Source: Flammeovirgaceae bacterium
GTDB taxonomy: Bacteria > Bacteroidota > Bacteroidia > Cytophagales > Cyclobacteriaceae
NCBI GenBank assembly: GCA_003229495.1
Contig: QIEB01000442.1
Location: 1-5,711 of the forward strand
DNA length: 5,711 bases
Direction: 5' to 3'
Below the pieces are notes generated by a model. It saw only the letters and a program-made list of their open reading frames with translations. It did not search any database and had not been told where the DNA came from. How positions within the stretch are numbered: position 1 is the first letter of the stretch; each line of letters starts with the position of its first letter. Positions 1-5,711 of the stretch are shown here, piece by piece. Made by a program: the position numbers and the translations under genes.

Positions 1-223
1 ACTTCCCTGAAACCAGCTTGTAATTATCGGAAACTACATGAATATCTGATACACCTTCCATAAAGCCAATGGCCCTAATGTCAAATTCCCCTTTCCCGAT
101 AGCAATCAAATAAGCTCCTTTTTGTGTCTTTACTTCTTTGGTGGTGAACTTAAGTCCGTTCAAATAGTTTATCAGGTTTTCCAACTGTTGGTTCTGTACC
201 TCTGGTTTTAACTGAATGATCAT
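1..223 (-). CDS. aroF: DAHP synthase (3-deoxy-7-phosphoheptulonate synthase), type I-beta, 5' end only
   Basis: The first 74 codons of a gene that runs off the left edge. The product begins MIIQLKPEVQ and has KGAYLIAIG (about residues 35-43), a GEFDIRAIG segment (45-53), VSDIHVVSDNYKLVS (58-72). This matches the N-terminal ferredoxin-like domain that precedes the TIM barrel in T. maritima-type DAHP synthases, which also start MIVxLKP and reach a YKLVSR segment at the domain end. In that family the enzyme condenses phosphoenolpyruvate with erythrose 4-phosphate, the first shikimate step, and the N-terminal domain is involved in allosteric feedback inhibition. The catalytic barrel lies outside the window. 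The ATG (223-221) overlaps the trpA TGA as ATGA, and no clear Shine-Dalgarno precedes it, so translation is probably coupled to trpA. Residue 73 is Gly (ggg) where the family usually has Arg. The aroF/aroG symbol choice is by convention, and a fused chorismate mutase domain further on cannot be excluded. Confidence 0.85.
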   Translation of the reverse strand, partial: MIIQLKPEVQNQQLENLINYLNGLKFTTKEVKTQKGAYLIAIGKGEFDIRAIGFMEGVSDIHVVSDNYKLVSGK

Positions 224-1020
224 TTTTGATGGTATTTTACAGATTGAACGAATTGATGGATAGCTGATTCCAGATCTTTTGCCTGCTTAAGCACATTTAT
301 AAAAGCACTTCCAATAATGGCACCATTAGCGAATTTGCAGGCAAGGTTAAAAGTTTTGTGATCCGAGATTCCAAATCCTATAATGAACGGGTGCTTCAGC
401 TTCATGGATTGGAGTCGTTCAAAATAAGCCTTCTGTCTGTCACTGATGCCCCTTTTTGCCCCGGTAATACTTGCATCAGACACCGCATAGATAAAACTCT
501 CGGAGTTTTCGTCGATCCATCGAATTCGGGCATCACTGGTTTGAGGGGTGATCAGAAAGATGTTATGAAGATCATACTGTTTGAAAATATGATGATAATG
601 GGTCAGATACTCCTGTACTGGAAGGTCCGGAATGATCAGGCCCTCAATATTTCTTTGCCGACAATCTGCGCAAAATCGCTCCACACCGTATTGCAGAATT
701 GGGTTGAAATAGCCCATTAATATTATTGGAATTTCTAAAGACGGAAGTGATGATTTCAGCTGGTTCATTAACAGGTCCAGATTCATGCCATTTTCCAGCG
801 CTCTCTGATTGCTTTCCTGTATAGTTGGACCGTCTGCTACCGGGTCAGAATACGGTATGCCGATTTCGATCAGGTCTGCTCCTGACTGTTGCAAATGGCG
901 GGCTATTTCTGTAGTGTCCCCCAGGTTTGGATAGCCCGCGGTAAAGTAAATGGAAAGTATATTCTTATTATTTTTCCCCATTAAATCACTGATTCGACGG
1001 CTGTTTGCTGGTTTTTCCAT
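220..1020 (-). CDS. trpA: Tryptophan synthase alpha chain
   Basis: Cytoplasmic TIM-barrel enzyme of 266 residues, the usual family length. It cleaves indole-3-glycerol phosphate to indole and glyceraldehyde 3-phosphate and passes indole to TrpB in an alpha2-beta2 complex. Visible signatures are FTAGYP (26-31), IEIGIPYSDP then VADGPTIQ (51-68), which carry the two catalytic acids E52 and D63 (Glu49 and Asp60 of the enterobacterial enzyme), MGYFNPILQYG (102-112), SDASITGAK (181-189) in the active-site loop, and the phosphate-binding GFGIS (215-219) and GSAF (237-240). The ATG at 1020-1018 follows the trpB stop by 4 bases. A second Met at residue 14 is less likely because it would drop the RISDL segment that other alpha chains have. 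The gene looks intact, and its TGA overlaps the aroF start. Confidence 0.97.
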   Translation of the reverse strand: MEKPANSRRISDLMGKNNKNILSIYFTAGYPNLGDTTEIARHLQQSGADLIEIGIPYSDPVADGPTIQESNQRALENGMNLDLLMNQLKSSLPSLEIPIILMGYFNPILQYGVERFCADCRQRNIEGLIIPDLPVQEYLTHYHHIFKQYDLHNIFLITPQTSDARIRWIDENSESFIYAVSDASITGAKRGISDRQKAYFERLQSMKLKHPFIIGFGISDHKTFNLACKFANGAIIGSAFINVLKQAKDLESAIHQFVQSVKYHQK

Positions 1021-1024
1021 AACC

Positions 1025-2206
1025 TTAATATTTACCTTTCTCTATATAGGTCTCAAGGTCTTTATCTCCCCTGCCGGAGAGATTAACTACCACCACATCA
1101 TCACTATTGAAACTCATTTGGTCCAGAGCCGCCAGAGCATGTGCTGTTTCCAACGCCGGAATAATTCCTTCTAGTTTGCTTAGTTTGATACCGGCGTCAA
1201 GCGCCTGCTGATCAGTGGCGCTCAGGAATCTTGCTCTTCCGGTTTCAAACAGATACGCATGAAGCGGGCCAATCCCAGGGTAGTCCAACCCCGCTGAAAT
1301 GGAGTATGGTTCCACCACCTGCCCATCGTCGGTTTGCATCAAGATGGTCTTGCTGCCATGTAGAACTCCTGGCTTTCCCAATGAAGTGGTAGCAGCTGAA
1401 TAGCCGCTTTCCAGACCCCGACCGGCCGCCTCTACCGCTATTAACTGCACCTTCTGCTCCTGATTGAAGTGGTAAAAAGCCCCGGCGGCATTACTTCCCC
1501 CTCCCACGCAGGCAATCACATAATCCGGATTGGACCGACCTTCCTGCTGCTCTAGCTGTATTTTAATTTCCTCACTGATCACCGATTGAAACCGTGTCAC
1601 CATATCAGGATAAGGATGAGGTCCTACCACAGATCCTATGATGTAATGCGTGTCCACCGGGTGATTGATCCAATGTCTTAAGGCTTCATTGGTAGCATCT
1701 TTCAGGGTGCGACTGCCACTGGTCGCCGGTCGTACCTGGGCACCTAAAAGCTTCATGCGTTCCACATTGGGCCGTTGTCGTTTCATGTCCACTTCACCCA
1801 TGTAAACAATGCACTCCATCCCCATGAGCGCGCAGACAGTAGCAGTAGCTACACCATGCTGACCTGCTCCAGTTTCGGCTATGATCTTCTCTTTGCCCAA
1901 TTGCTGAGCTACTAAAATCTGACCAATGGTGTTATTTATTTTGTGTGCTCCCGTATGGTTCAAGTCCTCCCGCTTTAGATAAATTTTGCAACCATTGGTC
2001 TCTGAAAGTCTCTGGGCGAAGAATAATGGCGATGGCCTCCCTACATAATCTCGCAGTAGTTGATTGAACCGGGCCTGGAAATCAGGGTCCTGGATAATGT
2101 CCAGGTACCGGTTTCTCAATTCATCGACATTGGGAAATAGCATCTCCGGGATAAAGGCTCCGCCGTATGGTCCGTAGTAGCCAGAGGTATCAATTGGAAA
2201 ACTCAT
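1025..2206 (-). CDS. trpB: Tryptophan synthase beta chain
   Basis: PLP enzyme of 393 residues that condenses indole with L-serine to give tryptophan in the TrpA-TrpB complex. It opens with DTSGYYGPYGGAFIPEML, typical of TrpB1. Lys89 in HTGAHKIN is the PLP Schiff-base lysine (Lys87 of the Salmonella enzyme). E111 in AETGAGQHGVA is the catalytic glutamate (Glu109). GGGSNAAG (235-242) binds the cofactor phosphate, EGIIPALE is at 346-353, and SGRGDKD (377-383) supplies the serine near the pyridine nitrogen. The start is ATG at 2206-2204, which begins the conserved N-terminus and has AAAGGAG just upstream. The in-frame extension to 2257 would need a TTG start and lies inside the ancestral trpF coding sequence. 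The ATG overlaps the ancestral trpF TGA, but the trpF frameshift moves that gene's actual stop 133 bases upstream, which may weaken translational coupling. The gene itself is intact. Confidence 0.97.
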   Translation of the reverse strand: MSFPIDTSGYYGPYGGAFIPEMLFPNVDELRNRYLDIIQDPDFQARFNQLLRDYVGRPSPLFFAQRLSETNGCKIYLKREDLNHTGAHKINNTIGQILVAQQLGKEKIIAETGAGQHGVATATVCALMGMECIVYMGEVDMKRQRPNVERMKLLGAQVRPATSGSRTLKDATNEALRHWINHPVDTHYIIGSVVGPHPYPDMVTRFQSVISEEIKIQLEQQEGRSNPDYVIACVGGGSNAAGAFYHFNQEQKVQLIAVEAAGRGLESGYSAATTSLGKPGVLHGSKTILMQTDDGQVVEPYSISAGLDYPGIGPLHAYLFETGRARFLSATDQQALDAGIKLSKLEGIIPALETAHALAALDQMSFNSDDVVVVNLSGRGDKDLETYIEKGKY

Positions 2207-2367
2207 AACTCCTTTATTAGCTTTTTTAATCGTTCTAACATAGCTGGGTCTTTCCAACCCGGTCGTGTTTCAAATTTGCTGTTTACATCAATTGCCTTAA
2301 GATTCAATTCCTTGAGTTTTTTTACGTTCTTGAAGTTATCTAAAGAGATTCCACCACTAAGAAACAC
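2203..2367 (-). other. Orphaned 3' end of the trpF reading frame
   Basis: This is the ancestral trpF frame downstream of the duplication, still open and still recognisably TrpF (SGGISLDNF, AIDVNSKFE, RPGWKDPAML, ending LIKEL). The frame is closed upstream by a TAG inside the first-transcribed copy. The only nearby initiator is a GTG at 2367-2365, which would give a 54-residue fragment carrying the beta7-beta8 part of the barrel. A GGTGG lies 9 bases before it, but there is no good reason to think it is used. Confidence 0.6.
2209..2215 (-). promoter_or_regulatory. Shine-Dalgarno-like site of trpB
   Basis: AAAGGAG on the minus strand, 2 bases before the trpB ATG. This is the clearest anti-16S match seen at any start in the window, although its spacing is shorter than the usual 5-9 bases. 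It supports the ATG at 2206 as the trpB start. It may let trpB initiate without ribosomes arriving from trpF, which matters now that trpF terminates early. Confidence 0.4.
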
Positions 2368-2393
2368 AAAGAGATTCCACCACTAAGAAACAC
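2342..2393. repeat. Perfect 26-bp direct tandem duplication inside trpF
   Basis: Copy 1 is 2342-2367 and copy 2 is 2368-2393. They are identical base for base, and the 26-base periodicity extends one base further to 2394. Each copy begins AAAGAGATTCC and ends AAGAAACAC on the plus strand. The unit length is not a multiple of three, so two copies break the trpF frame and one restores it. On the coding strand the unit encodes VFLSGGIS plus two bases of the next codon, that is, the phosphate-binding loop after barrel strand 7. No further copies, flanking inverted repeats or transposon signatures are visible, so replication slippage or unequal recombination is the simplest origin. Confidence 0.97.
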
Positions 2394-2854
2394 AGGCACT
2401 TCGTTGTCGTATTCCTTAAGTAAAGACCAGTTAAAAGCCTTTCCGGTACCACCAAACTTACTACTGGGGGTGTCAAACATGAAGTACTTTACCCATGGTT
2501 TAAAATCCTCTAGGGTCTTAAGCTCTTCATTTGTTTTCAAGCTTACAGCTTTGATTATTGTGAGGTTGTCCTGACAAAGTTCTTTACAATATTCCGGGGT
2601 TTCATGCCCGTGCAGTTGAAGATAGTCAAACTGAAACCGGTCGCCCAGTCTTCTTATGTTTTGTGGTGACTCGTTGACAAACACCCCGACTTTTTTTGTG
2701 GTGATGGGAAAATCCTTGCCAGGTCCATTCCACCTATCGCCTACATACCGGGGAGATTTTTTATAGAATATAAATCCCATATAATCTGGCCATAATTCGA
2801 GTACCTGCTGAATATTTTCCGCATACTTCATCCCGCATACTTTCCACTTCAAAC

Positions 2855-3670
2855 TCATTTGTTCAGGTCTTTTGATGGGCCTAGCGATTTTAAACGGTTT
2901 ATAAATTCCCTGCATTTCTTTTCGGGACTACTATGTGCCATAAAATTCTGTCCGATCAGGAATCCTTTGAATCCAAATTCCCGCAACTCAATTATGGTTT
3001 CAGGATCTTGAATACCACTCTCGGAAACCTTGATGAAATCATCAGGAATATGTGCTGCCAGTTCCTTTGAGGTGGCCACGTTTACTTCAAAAGTTTTAAG
3101 ATCCCGGTTATTGACTCCTACCAAATCCACATGCGGGTTAATATACTGCTCCAATTCAGACAGGTTGTGCACCTCCAATAATACCTCAAGACCCAAGGAC
3201 TTGGCAAAGGCTGCCAGGACTTTGGCAGTGTCCCGCTCCAGGGCTGCAGCAATTAATAAGATAGTATCAGCTCCGATTGATTTCGCCTCCAGGATCTGAT
3301 ACTCATCTATAATGAAGTCCTTTCTTAATATGGGGCAAAAATTGAATTTTCTGGCGGTAATCAAGTCTTCATTTTTGCCCCCGAAGAACTGTTCATCGGT
3401 TAACACAGAAAGTGACGATGCACCGGCCTGCATATAGCCTATGGACACCCTTTCAACTGAAGCATGTGGATTTATTGCTCCCTTACTGGGCGACTTTCTC
3501 TTAAATTCAGCAATTATTCCCCATCGGTCCTCACGAAGCAAATACTTCTTCATGGAAACAGGCGGGGTTTCAAAGTAAATGCTTTGTTTTAACAGTTTCA
3601 CTGGAAAGAGACTTTTTCTTTGCTCAACTTCCTGGTATTTGTGTTGTATTATCTTATCCAGAATATGCAT
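2855..3670 (-). CDS. trpC: Indole-3-glycerol phosphate synthase
   Basis: TIM-barrel enzyme of 271 residues that closes CdRP to indole-3-glycerol phosphate with loss of CO2 and water. E55, K57 and the SPSKG loop (60-64) lie in the conserved EFKRKSPSKG motif. K117 in LRKDF is the catalytic general acid. E166 in LLEVH, N187 in VGVNNRDL, SESG (216-219) and the phosphate-binding GFLIGQNFM (236-244) are all in place. It is a single-function TrpC, not the TrpC-TrpF fusion of enterobacteria. I prefer ATG 3670-3668 because MHILDKII matches the usual family N-terminus, and it leaves 4 bases after the trpD stop. The alternative ATG at 3682-3680 adds MFRG and overlaps trpD by 8 bases. AGAGG lies immediately before the chosen ATG, too close to settle the matter. 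The TGA overlaps the trpF ATG. Confidence 0.95.
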   Translation of the reverse strand: MHILDKIIQHKYQEVEQRKSLFPVKLLKQSIYFETPPVSMKKYLLREDRWGIIAEFKRKSPSKGAINPHASVERVSIGYMQAGASSLSVLTDEQFFGGKNEDLITARKFNFCPILRKDFIIDEYQILEAKSIGADTILLIAAALERDTAKVLAAFAKSLGLEVLLEVHNLSELEQYINPHVDLVGVNNRDLKTFEVNVATSKELAAHIPDDFIKVSESGIQDPETIIELREFGFKGFLIGQNFMAHSSPEKKCREFINRLKSLGPSKDLNK

Positions 3671-3674
3671 ACCT

Positions 3675-4679
3675 CTAAACATTTATAATCCCATCACCTA
3701 TTAACTTCTTGAAGCTTTTAAGCGCTTTCCCTTGCATTAATGACTCTCTGGCTTCATCAAAAGCTATGGAACGGTTTAATTCAGGCCGTGCACAATGAAG
3801 TGCCAACCCGGCATTAGCTACTACCACTTCGTTTTGTGCGAGAGTACCCTGGCCATTTAATACCTTCCAAAATATTTTTGCAGCTTCCTCCACCGTTGAT
3901 CCTCCGGAAAGATCTTGCGGCTTGCAAATATTAAATCCCCACTCCGTGGGATCAATCAACGCTTCCTGATCATTGCTGATCCACTTAAACGGACCAGTAA
4001 GGCTCACTTCATCATACCCATCCAGAGAATGTACTATACTGTAATTTTTGTCGGTCTGCTGATATAAATAGGCATACAGACGGGCCAACTCAAGGCTGAA
4101 AACTCCTACCAGCTGATTTTTGGGTTGGCTGGGGTTGACCATAGGACCCAGCATGTTAAAAAAGGTCTTTACCCCCAACTCCTTCCGGATGGGTGCTACA
4201 TTTTTCATGGCTGGATGAAACAAGGGTGCATGCAAAAAGCAGATTCCGGCTTGGTCAAGGTCCCGTAATAGCCGGTCCCTCTCATTGGTAAACTCATAGC
4301 CAAAGTGGGTCATCAGGTTTGAAGAACCACAAACCGAAGACACCCCGTAGTTCCCGTGTTTGGCTACATTCTGCCCGGCCCCTGCCACCACAAAAGAAGA
4401 CAGGGTTGAAATATTAAAAGAGTCTTTACTATCCCCTCCGGTCCCGCAAAGATCAATTGCGTCATAGCCGTCCAATGGTAACTGTATGCAGAGCTCCAAC
4501 ATGGCATCTTTAAAACCGCCTAGTTCCTCCACAGTCACCGAGCGCATGATAAACACCGTGAGAAATGCCGCGATCTGGCTGTGATTGTATTCACCTTTGG
4601 CCAGATTGATTAGCACTTCTTTGGCCAGGCCACGGTCCAAAGACTTATATGCGGTCAGATGATTAAGGATTTCTTTCAT
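3675..4679 (-). CDS. trpD: Anthranilate phosphoribosyltransferase
   Basis: Transfers the phosphoribosyl group of PRPP to anthranilate. The product is 334 residues, the normal length for a stand-alone TrpD. An N-terminal helical domain (about 1-70) is followed by the phosphoribosyltransferase fold with the PRPP and metal-binding CGTGGD (78-83), SFNIST (87-92), KHGNYGVSSVCGSSN (107-121), and GVKTFFNMLGPMVNP in the middle. Tyr rather than Arg follows KHGN, which I recall as the usual form in Bacteroidota. The ATG at 4679 begins MKEILNHL and follows the trpG TAA by 5 bases. Extending to 4700 would need a TTG start within trpG. Its TAG lies 4 bases before the preferred trpC start. It is not fused to TrpG, unlike the E. 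coli protein. Confidence 0.95.
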   Translation of the reverse strand: MKEILNHLTAYKSLDRGLAKEVLINLAKGEYNHSQIAAFLTVFIMRSVTVEELGGFKDAMLELCIQLPLDGYDAIDLCGTGGDSKDSFNISTLSSFVVAGAGQNVAKHGNYGVSSVCGSSNLMTHFGYEFTNERDRLLRDLDQAGICFLHAPLFHPAMKNVAPIRKELGVKTFFNMLGPMVNPSQPKNQLVGVFSLELARLYAYLYQQTDKNYSIVHSLDGYDEVSLTGPFKWISNDQEALIDPTEWGFNICKPQDLSGGSTVEEAAKIFWKVLNGQGTLAQNEVVVANAGLALHCARPELNRSIAFDEARESLMQGKALKSFKKLIGDGIINV

Positions 4680-4684
4680 TTTCT

Positions 4685-5257
4685 TTAAATTTCGACCCAA
4701 TTCCGGATCATTTGTTTACCGTTGACCGTCAATACCGATTCCGGATGAAATTGCAACCCCACCACATCGTATTGATTGTGCCTTATGGCCATGATCTCTT
4801 GTTCCTGATCACAGGCAATGATTTTAAGGTCTCCGTTTACGGTATCTGGAATGACCGCCCAACTGTGATACCGCCCGACTTCTATTTCTTTTGGTACCCC
4901 CCTGAAAACCACATCATCCTCGTCCATGATCTGGATGTAAGAAGCAATACCATGAAGCACTTCTTTCATATTGTATAGCGAGGCGCCGTAAACTTCTGCA
5001 ATTCCCTGATGGCCCAGACAAACACCCAAAATGCTCTTTGTGGGACCGTAACGTTCAATCAAATCAAGCATTATACCAGCCTCAGACGGTATCCCCGGGC
5101 CAGGTGACAATAATATTTTATCATACTGCTCCACACTATCTAATGTGATTTTGTCATTGCGGTGTACTTCTACCTCCGAGGAATAACCCAACTCACGCAG
5201 AATATGTACCAGGTTATAGGTAAAAGAGTCGTAATTGTCAAAAACTAATATTTTCAT
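4685..5257 (-). CDS. trpG: Anthranilate synthase component II (glutamine amidotransferase)
   Basis: A 190-residue class I glutamine amidotransferase that hydrolyses glutamine and channels ammonia to TrpE for anthranilate formation from chorismate. MKILVFDNYDSFTYNLVHIL is the classic TrpG/PabA start. SPGPG (51-55) forms the oxyanion region. C80 in GVCLGHQG is the nucleophile, with H171 and E173 in QFHPES completing the triad. GRYHSW is at 128-133. The ATG at 5257 is preferred over the GTG immediately before it at 5260, because the conserved protein begins at MKIL. It starts 10 bases after the trpE stop. The same protein could also serve para-aminobenzoate synthase, but the operon position makes anthranilate synthase the main role. 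Confidence 0.95.
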   Translation of the reverse strand: MKILVFDNYDSFTYNLVHILRELGYSSEVEVHRNDKITLDSVEQYDKILLSPGPGIPSEAGIMLDLIERYGPTKSILGVCLGHQGIAEVYGASLYNMKEVLHGIASYIQIMDEDDVVFRGVPKEIEVGRYHSWAVIPDTVNGDLKIIACDQEQEIMAIRHNQYDVVGLQFHPESVLTVNGKQMIRNWVEI

Positions 5258-5267
5258 CACTTTCTTG

Positions 5268-5711
5268 CTATATCTTTGAAGCCAGTTCCATGGCTTGTCT
5301 AAGCGCTGCTAGTTTATTATTGACTTCTTGCAATTCGCTTTCTATTACTGATTTTGCCACCACCCCCGCTCCTGCCTGATAATAAAGGCATCCGTTCTTG
5401 CTTAGAAAAGATCGAATCATTATGGCATGATTGAAATCTCCATTGAATCCCATAAACCCAATAGCGCCTCCATAGTAACCGCGTGCTTGGTTTTCATATT
5501 TATCAATCAGTGTCATAGCCATATGCTTGGGTGCGCCTGATAAGGTACCTGCCGGAAAGGTATCGGCCACTACAATCACCGGTGAAGTGTCTCCGGTTAA
5601 GTCACCACTCACCTTGGAGACCAAATGAATGACATGGGAGAAATACTGGATCTCTTTGAAAGTATCAACCTGTACCTGATTGCTGTTCCTACTCAAATCA
5701 TTGCGGGCCAG
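5268..5711 (-). CDS. trpE: Anthranilate synthase component I, 3' end only
   Basis: The C-terminal 147 residues of the chorismate-binding subunit. The reading frame is open to the right edge, so the true start is outside the window. The fragment begins LARNDLSRNS, a conserved chorismate-binding enzyme motif, followed by FSHVIHLVSKVSGDL, then FPAGTLSGAPKHMAM, YYGGAIGFMGFNGDFNHAIMIR, and QAGAGVVAKSVIESELQEVNNK near the C-terminus. These hold the chorismate and Mg2+ site of the family (the GAGVV and E-S-E-x-x-E segments). With TrpG it makes anthranilate, the committed step. The N-terminal domain with the tryptophan feedback site cannot be seen. The in-frame TTG at 5696 is an internal Leu codon, not a start. 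The related PabB and isochorismate synthase families share this fold, but the adjoining trpGDC genes settle the assignment. Confidence 0.96.
   Translation of the reverse strand: MARNDLSRNSNQVQVDTFKEIQYFSHVIHLVSKVSGDLTGDTSPVIVVADTFPAGTLSGAPKHMAMTLIDKYENQARGYYGGAIGFMGFNGDFNHAIMIRSFLSKNGCLYYQAGAGVVAKSVIESELQEVNNKLAALRQAMELASKI

Larger units (their letters stand above)
2203..2858 (-). pseudogene. trpF: Phosphoribosylanthranilate isomerase, frameshifted and truncated by a 26-bp tandem duplication
   Basis: TrpF converts N-(5-phosphoribosyl)anthranilate to CdRP by an Amadori rearrangement. The start is the ATG at 2858-2856, overlapping the trpC TGA as ATGA. The longer open frame up to 2915 lies inside trpC. 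The product begins MSLKWKVCGMK. C8 matches the general-base cysteine and D129 in FMFDTPSS the general acid. QLHG (81-84), GGTGKAFNW (136-144) and LSGGIS (158-163) are all present. After residue 164 a 26-bp head-to-tail duplication shifts the frame. Eight foreign residues (CFLVVESL) follow, then TAG at 2342-2340, giving 172 residues. With one copy removed the frame continues DNFKNVKKL..., through AIDVNSKFE and RPGWKD, to a TGA at 2205-2203 that overlaps the trpB ATG. That gives 209 residues, the normal length. The lost 45 residues hold barrel strand 8, its phosphate-binding DVNS and the final helix, so the encoded product is probably inactive or unstable. The rest shows no decay, so the lesion is recent or is an assembly error. 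Confidence 0.93.

Noticed and set aside
358..720. 120-codon plus-strand open frame inside trpA
   Set aside because: Antisense shadow of the well-conserved trpA. The translation shows no recognisable family and there is no start context.
950..1174. Short plus-strand frame with a hydrophobic stretch spanning the trpB/trpA junction
   Set aside because: It looks like a membrane segment but is antisense to two conserved coding regions, so the hydrophobicity is a by-product of codon complementarity.
2207..2257. Longer trpB start 17 codons upstream
   Set aside because: It needs a TTG start and lies in the ancestral trpF 3' coding region. The conserved TrpB N-terminus begins at the ATG at 2206.
2342..2393. 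CRISPR-like or transposon footprint explanation for the direct repeat
   Set aside because: There are only two abutting copies with no spacer, and no inverted repeats or insertion sequence. A simple tandem duplication explains it fully.
2340..2393. Programmed ribosomal frameshifting in trpF
   Set aside because: The frame change is fully accounted for by the extra 26 bases, and no slippery heptamer followed by a stem-loop was seen at the junction.
2859..2915. Longer trpF with a 19-residue N-terminal extension
   Set aside because: The extension lies inside trpC coding sequence. The ATG at 2858, overlapping the trpC TGA, begins the conserved MSLKWKVCG.
3030..3299. 89-codon plus-strand frame within trpC
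   Set aside because: Antisense shadow of the TrpC core, with low-complexity composition and no homologous look.
4712..4978. 88-codon plus-strand frame within trpG
   Set aside because: Antisense shadow of the conserved C-terminal half of TrpG.

Overview
The window is a nearly complete tryptophan biosynthesis operon, transcribed entirely on the minus strand. In order of transcription (right to left) it holds trpE (3' end only), trpG, trpD, trpC, trpF, trpB, trpA and the 5' end of a DAHP synthase gene (aroF type). Gene order, protein sequence style (for example TrpD KHGNYGVSS, TrpG GRYHSWAV, TrpC MHILDKII), moderate GC and mostly weak Shine-Dalgarno sequences suggest a member of the Bacteroidota, possibly a Cytophagales-like lineage. 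The phylum is a reasonable inference. The lower rank is a guess.

Layout: 5268-5711 is the C-terminal part of anthranilate synthase component I, and 4685-5257 is its glutamine amidotransferase TrpG. Then come anthranilate phosphoribosyltransferase TrpD (3675-4679), indole-3-glycerol phosphate synthase TrpC (2855-3670), phosphoribosylanthranilate isomerase TrpF (locus 2203-2858), tryptophan synthase beta TrpB (1025-2206) and alpha TrpA (220-1020). The N-terminal ferredoxin-like domain of a type I-beta DAHP synthase runs off the left edge (1-223). Junctions are very tight: ATGA start/stop overlaps at trpC/trpF, ancestrally at trpF/trpB, and at trpA/aroF, with gaps of 4 to 10 bases or a possible short overlap elsewhere. 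No internal promoter, terminator or gene-free stretch was seen. The leader or attenuator region, if any, lies beyond the right edge.

Together the genes take chorismate through anthranilate, phosphoribosylanthranilate, CdRP and indole-3-glycerol phosphate to tryptophan. DAHP synthase at the end supplies the entry step of the shikimate pathway.

The one real anomaly is in trpF. A perfect 26-bp head-to-tail duplication (2342-2367 and 2368-2393) shifts the reading frame. The product ends after 172 residues instead of the reconstructed 209 and loses the last beta strand and helix of the barrel, including the DVNS phosphate-binding segment. Removing one copy restores a complete TrpF whose TGA overlaps the trpB ATG. 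As written, the operon therefore encodes every step present in the window except a full-length PRA isomerase. This may be a real recent mutation, a revertible strain variant, or an assembly or sequencing artefact. No previously undescribed system was found.
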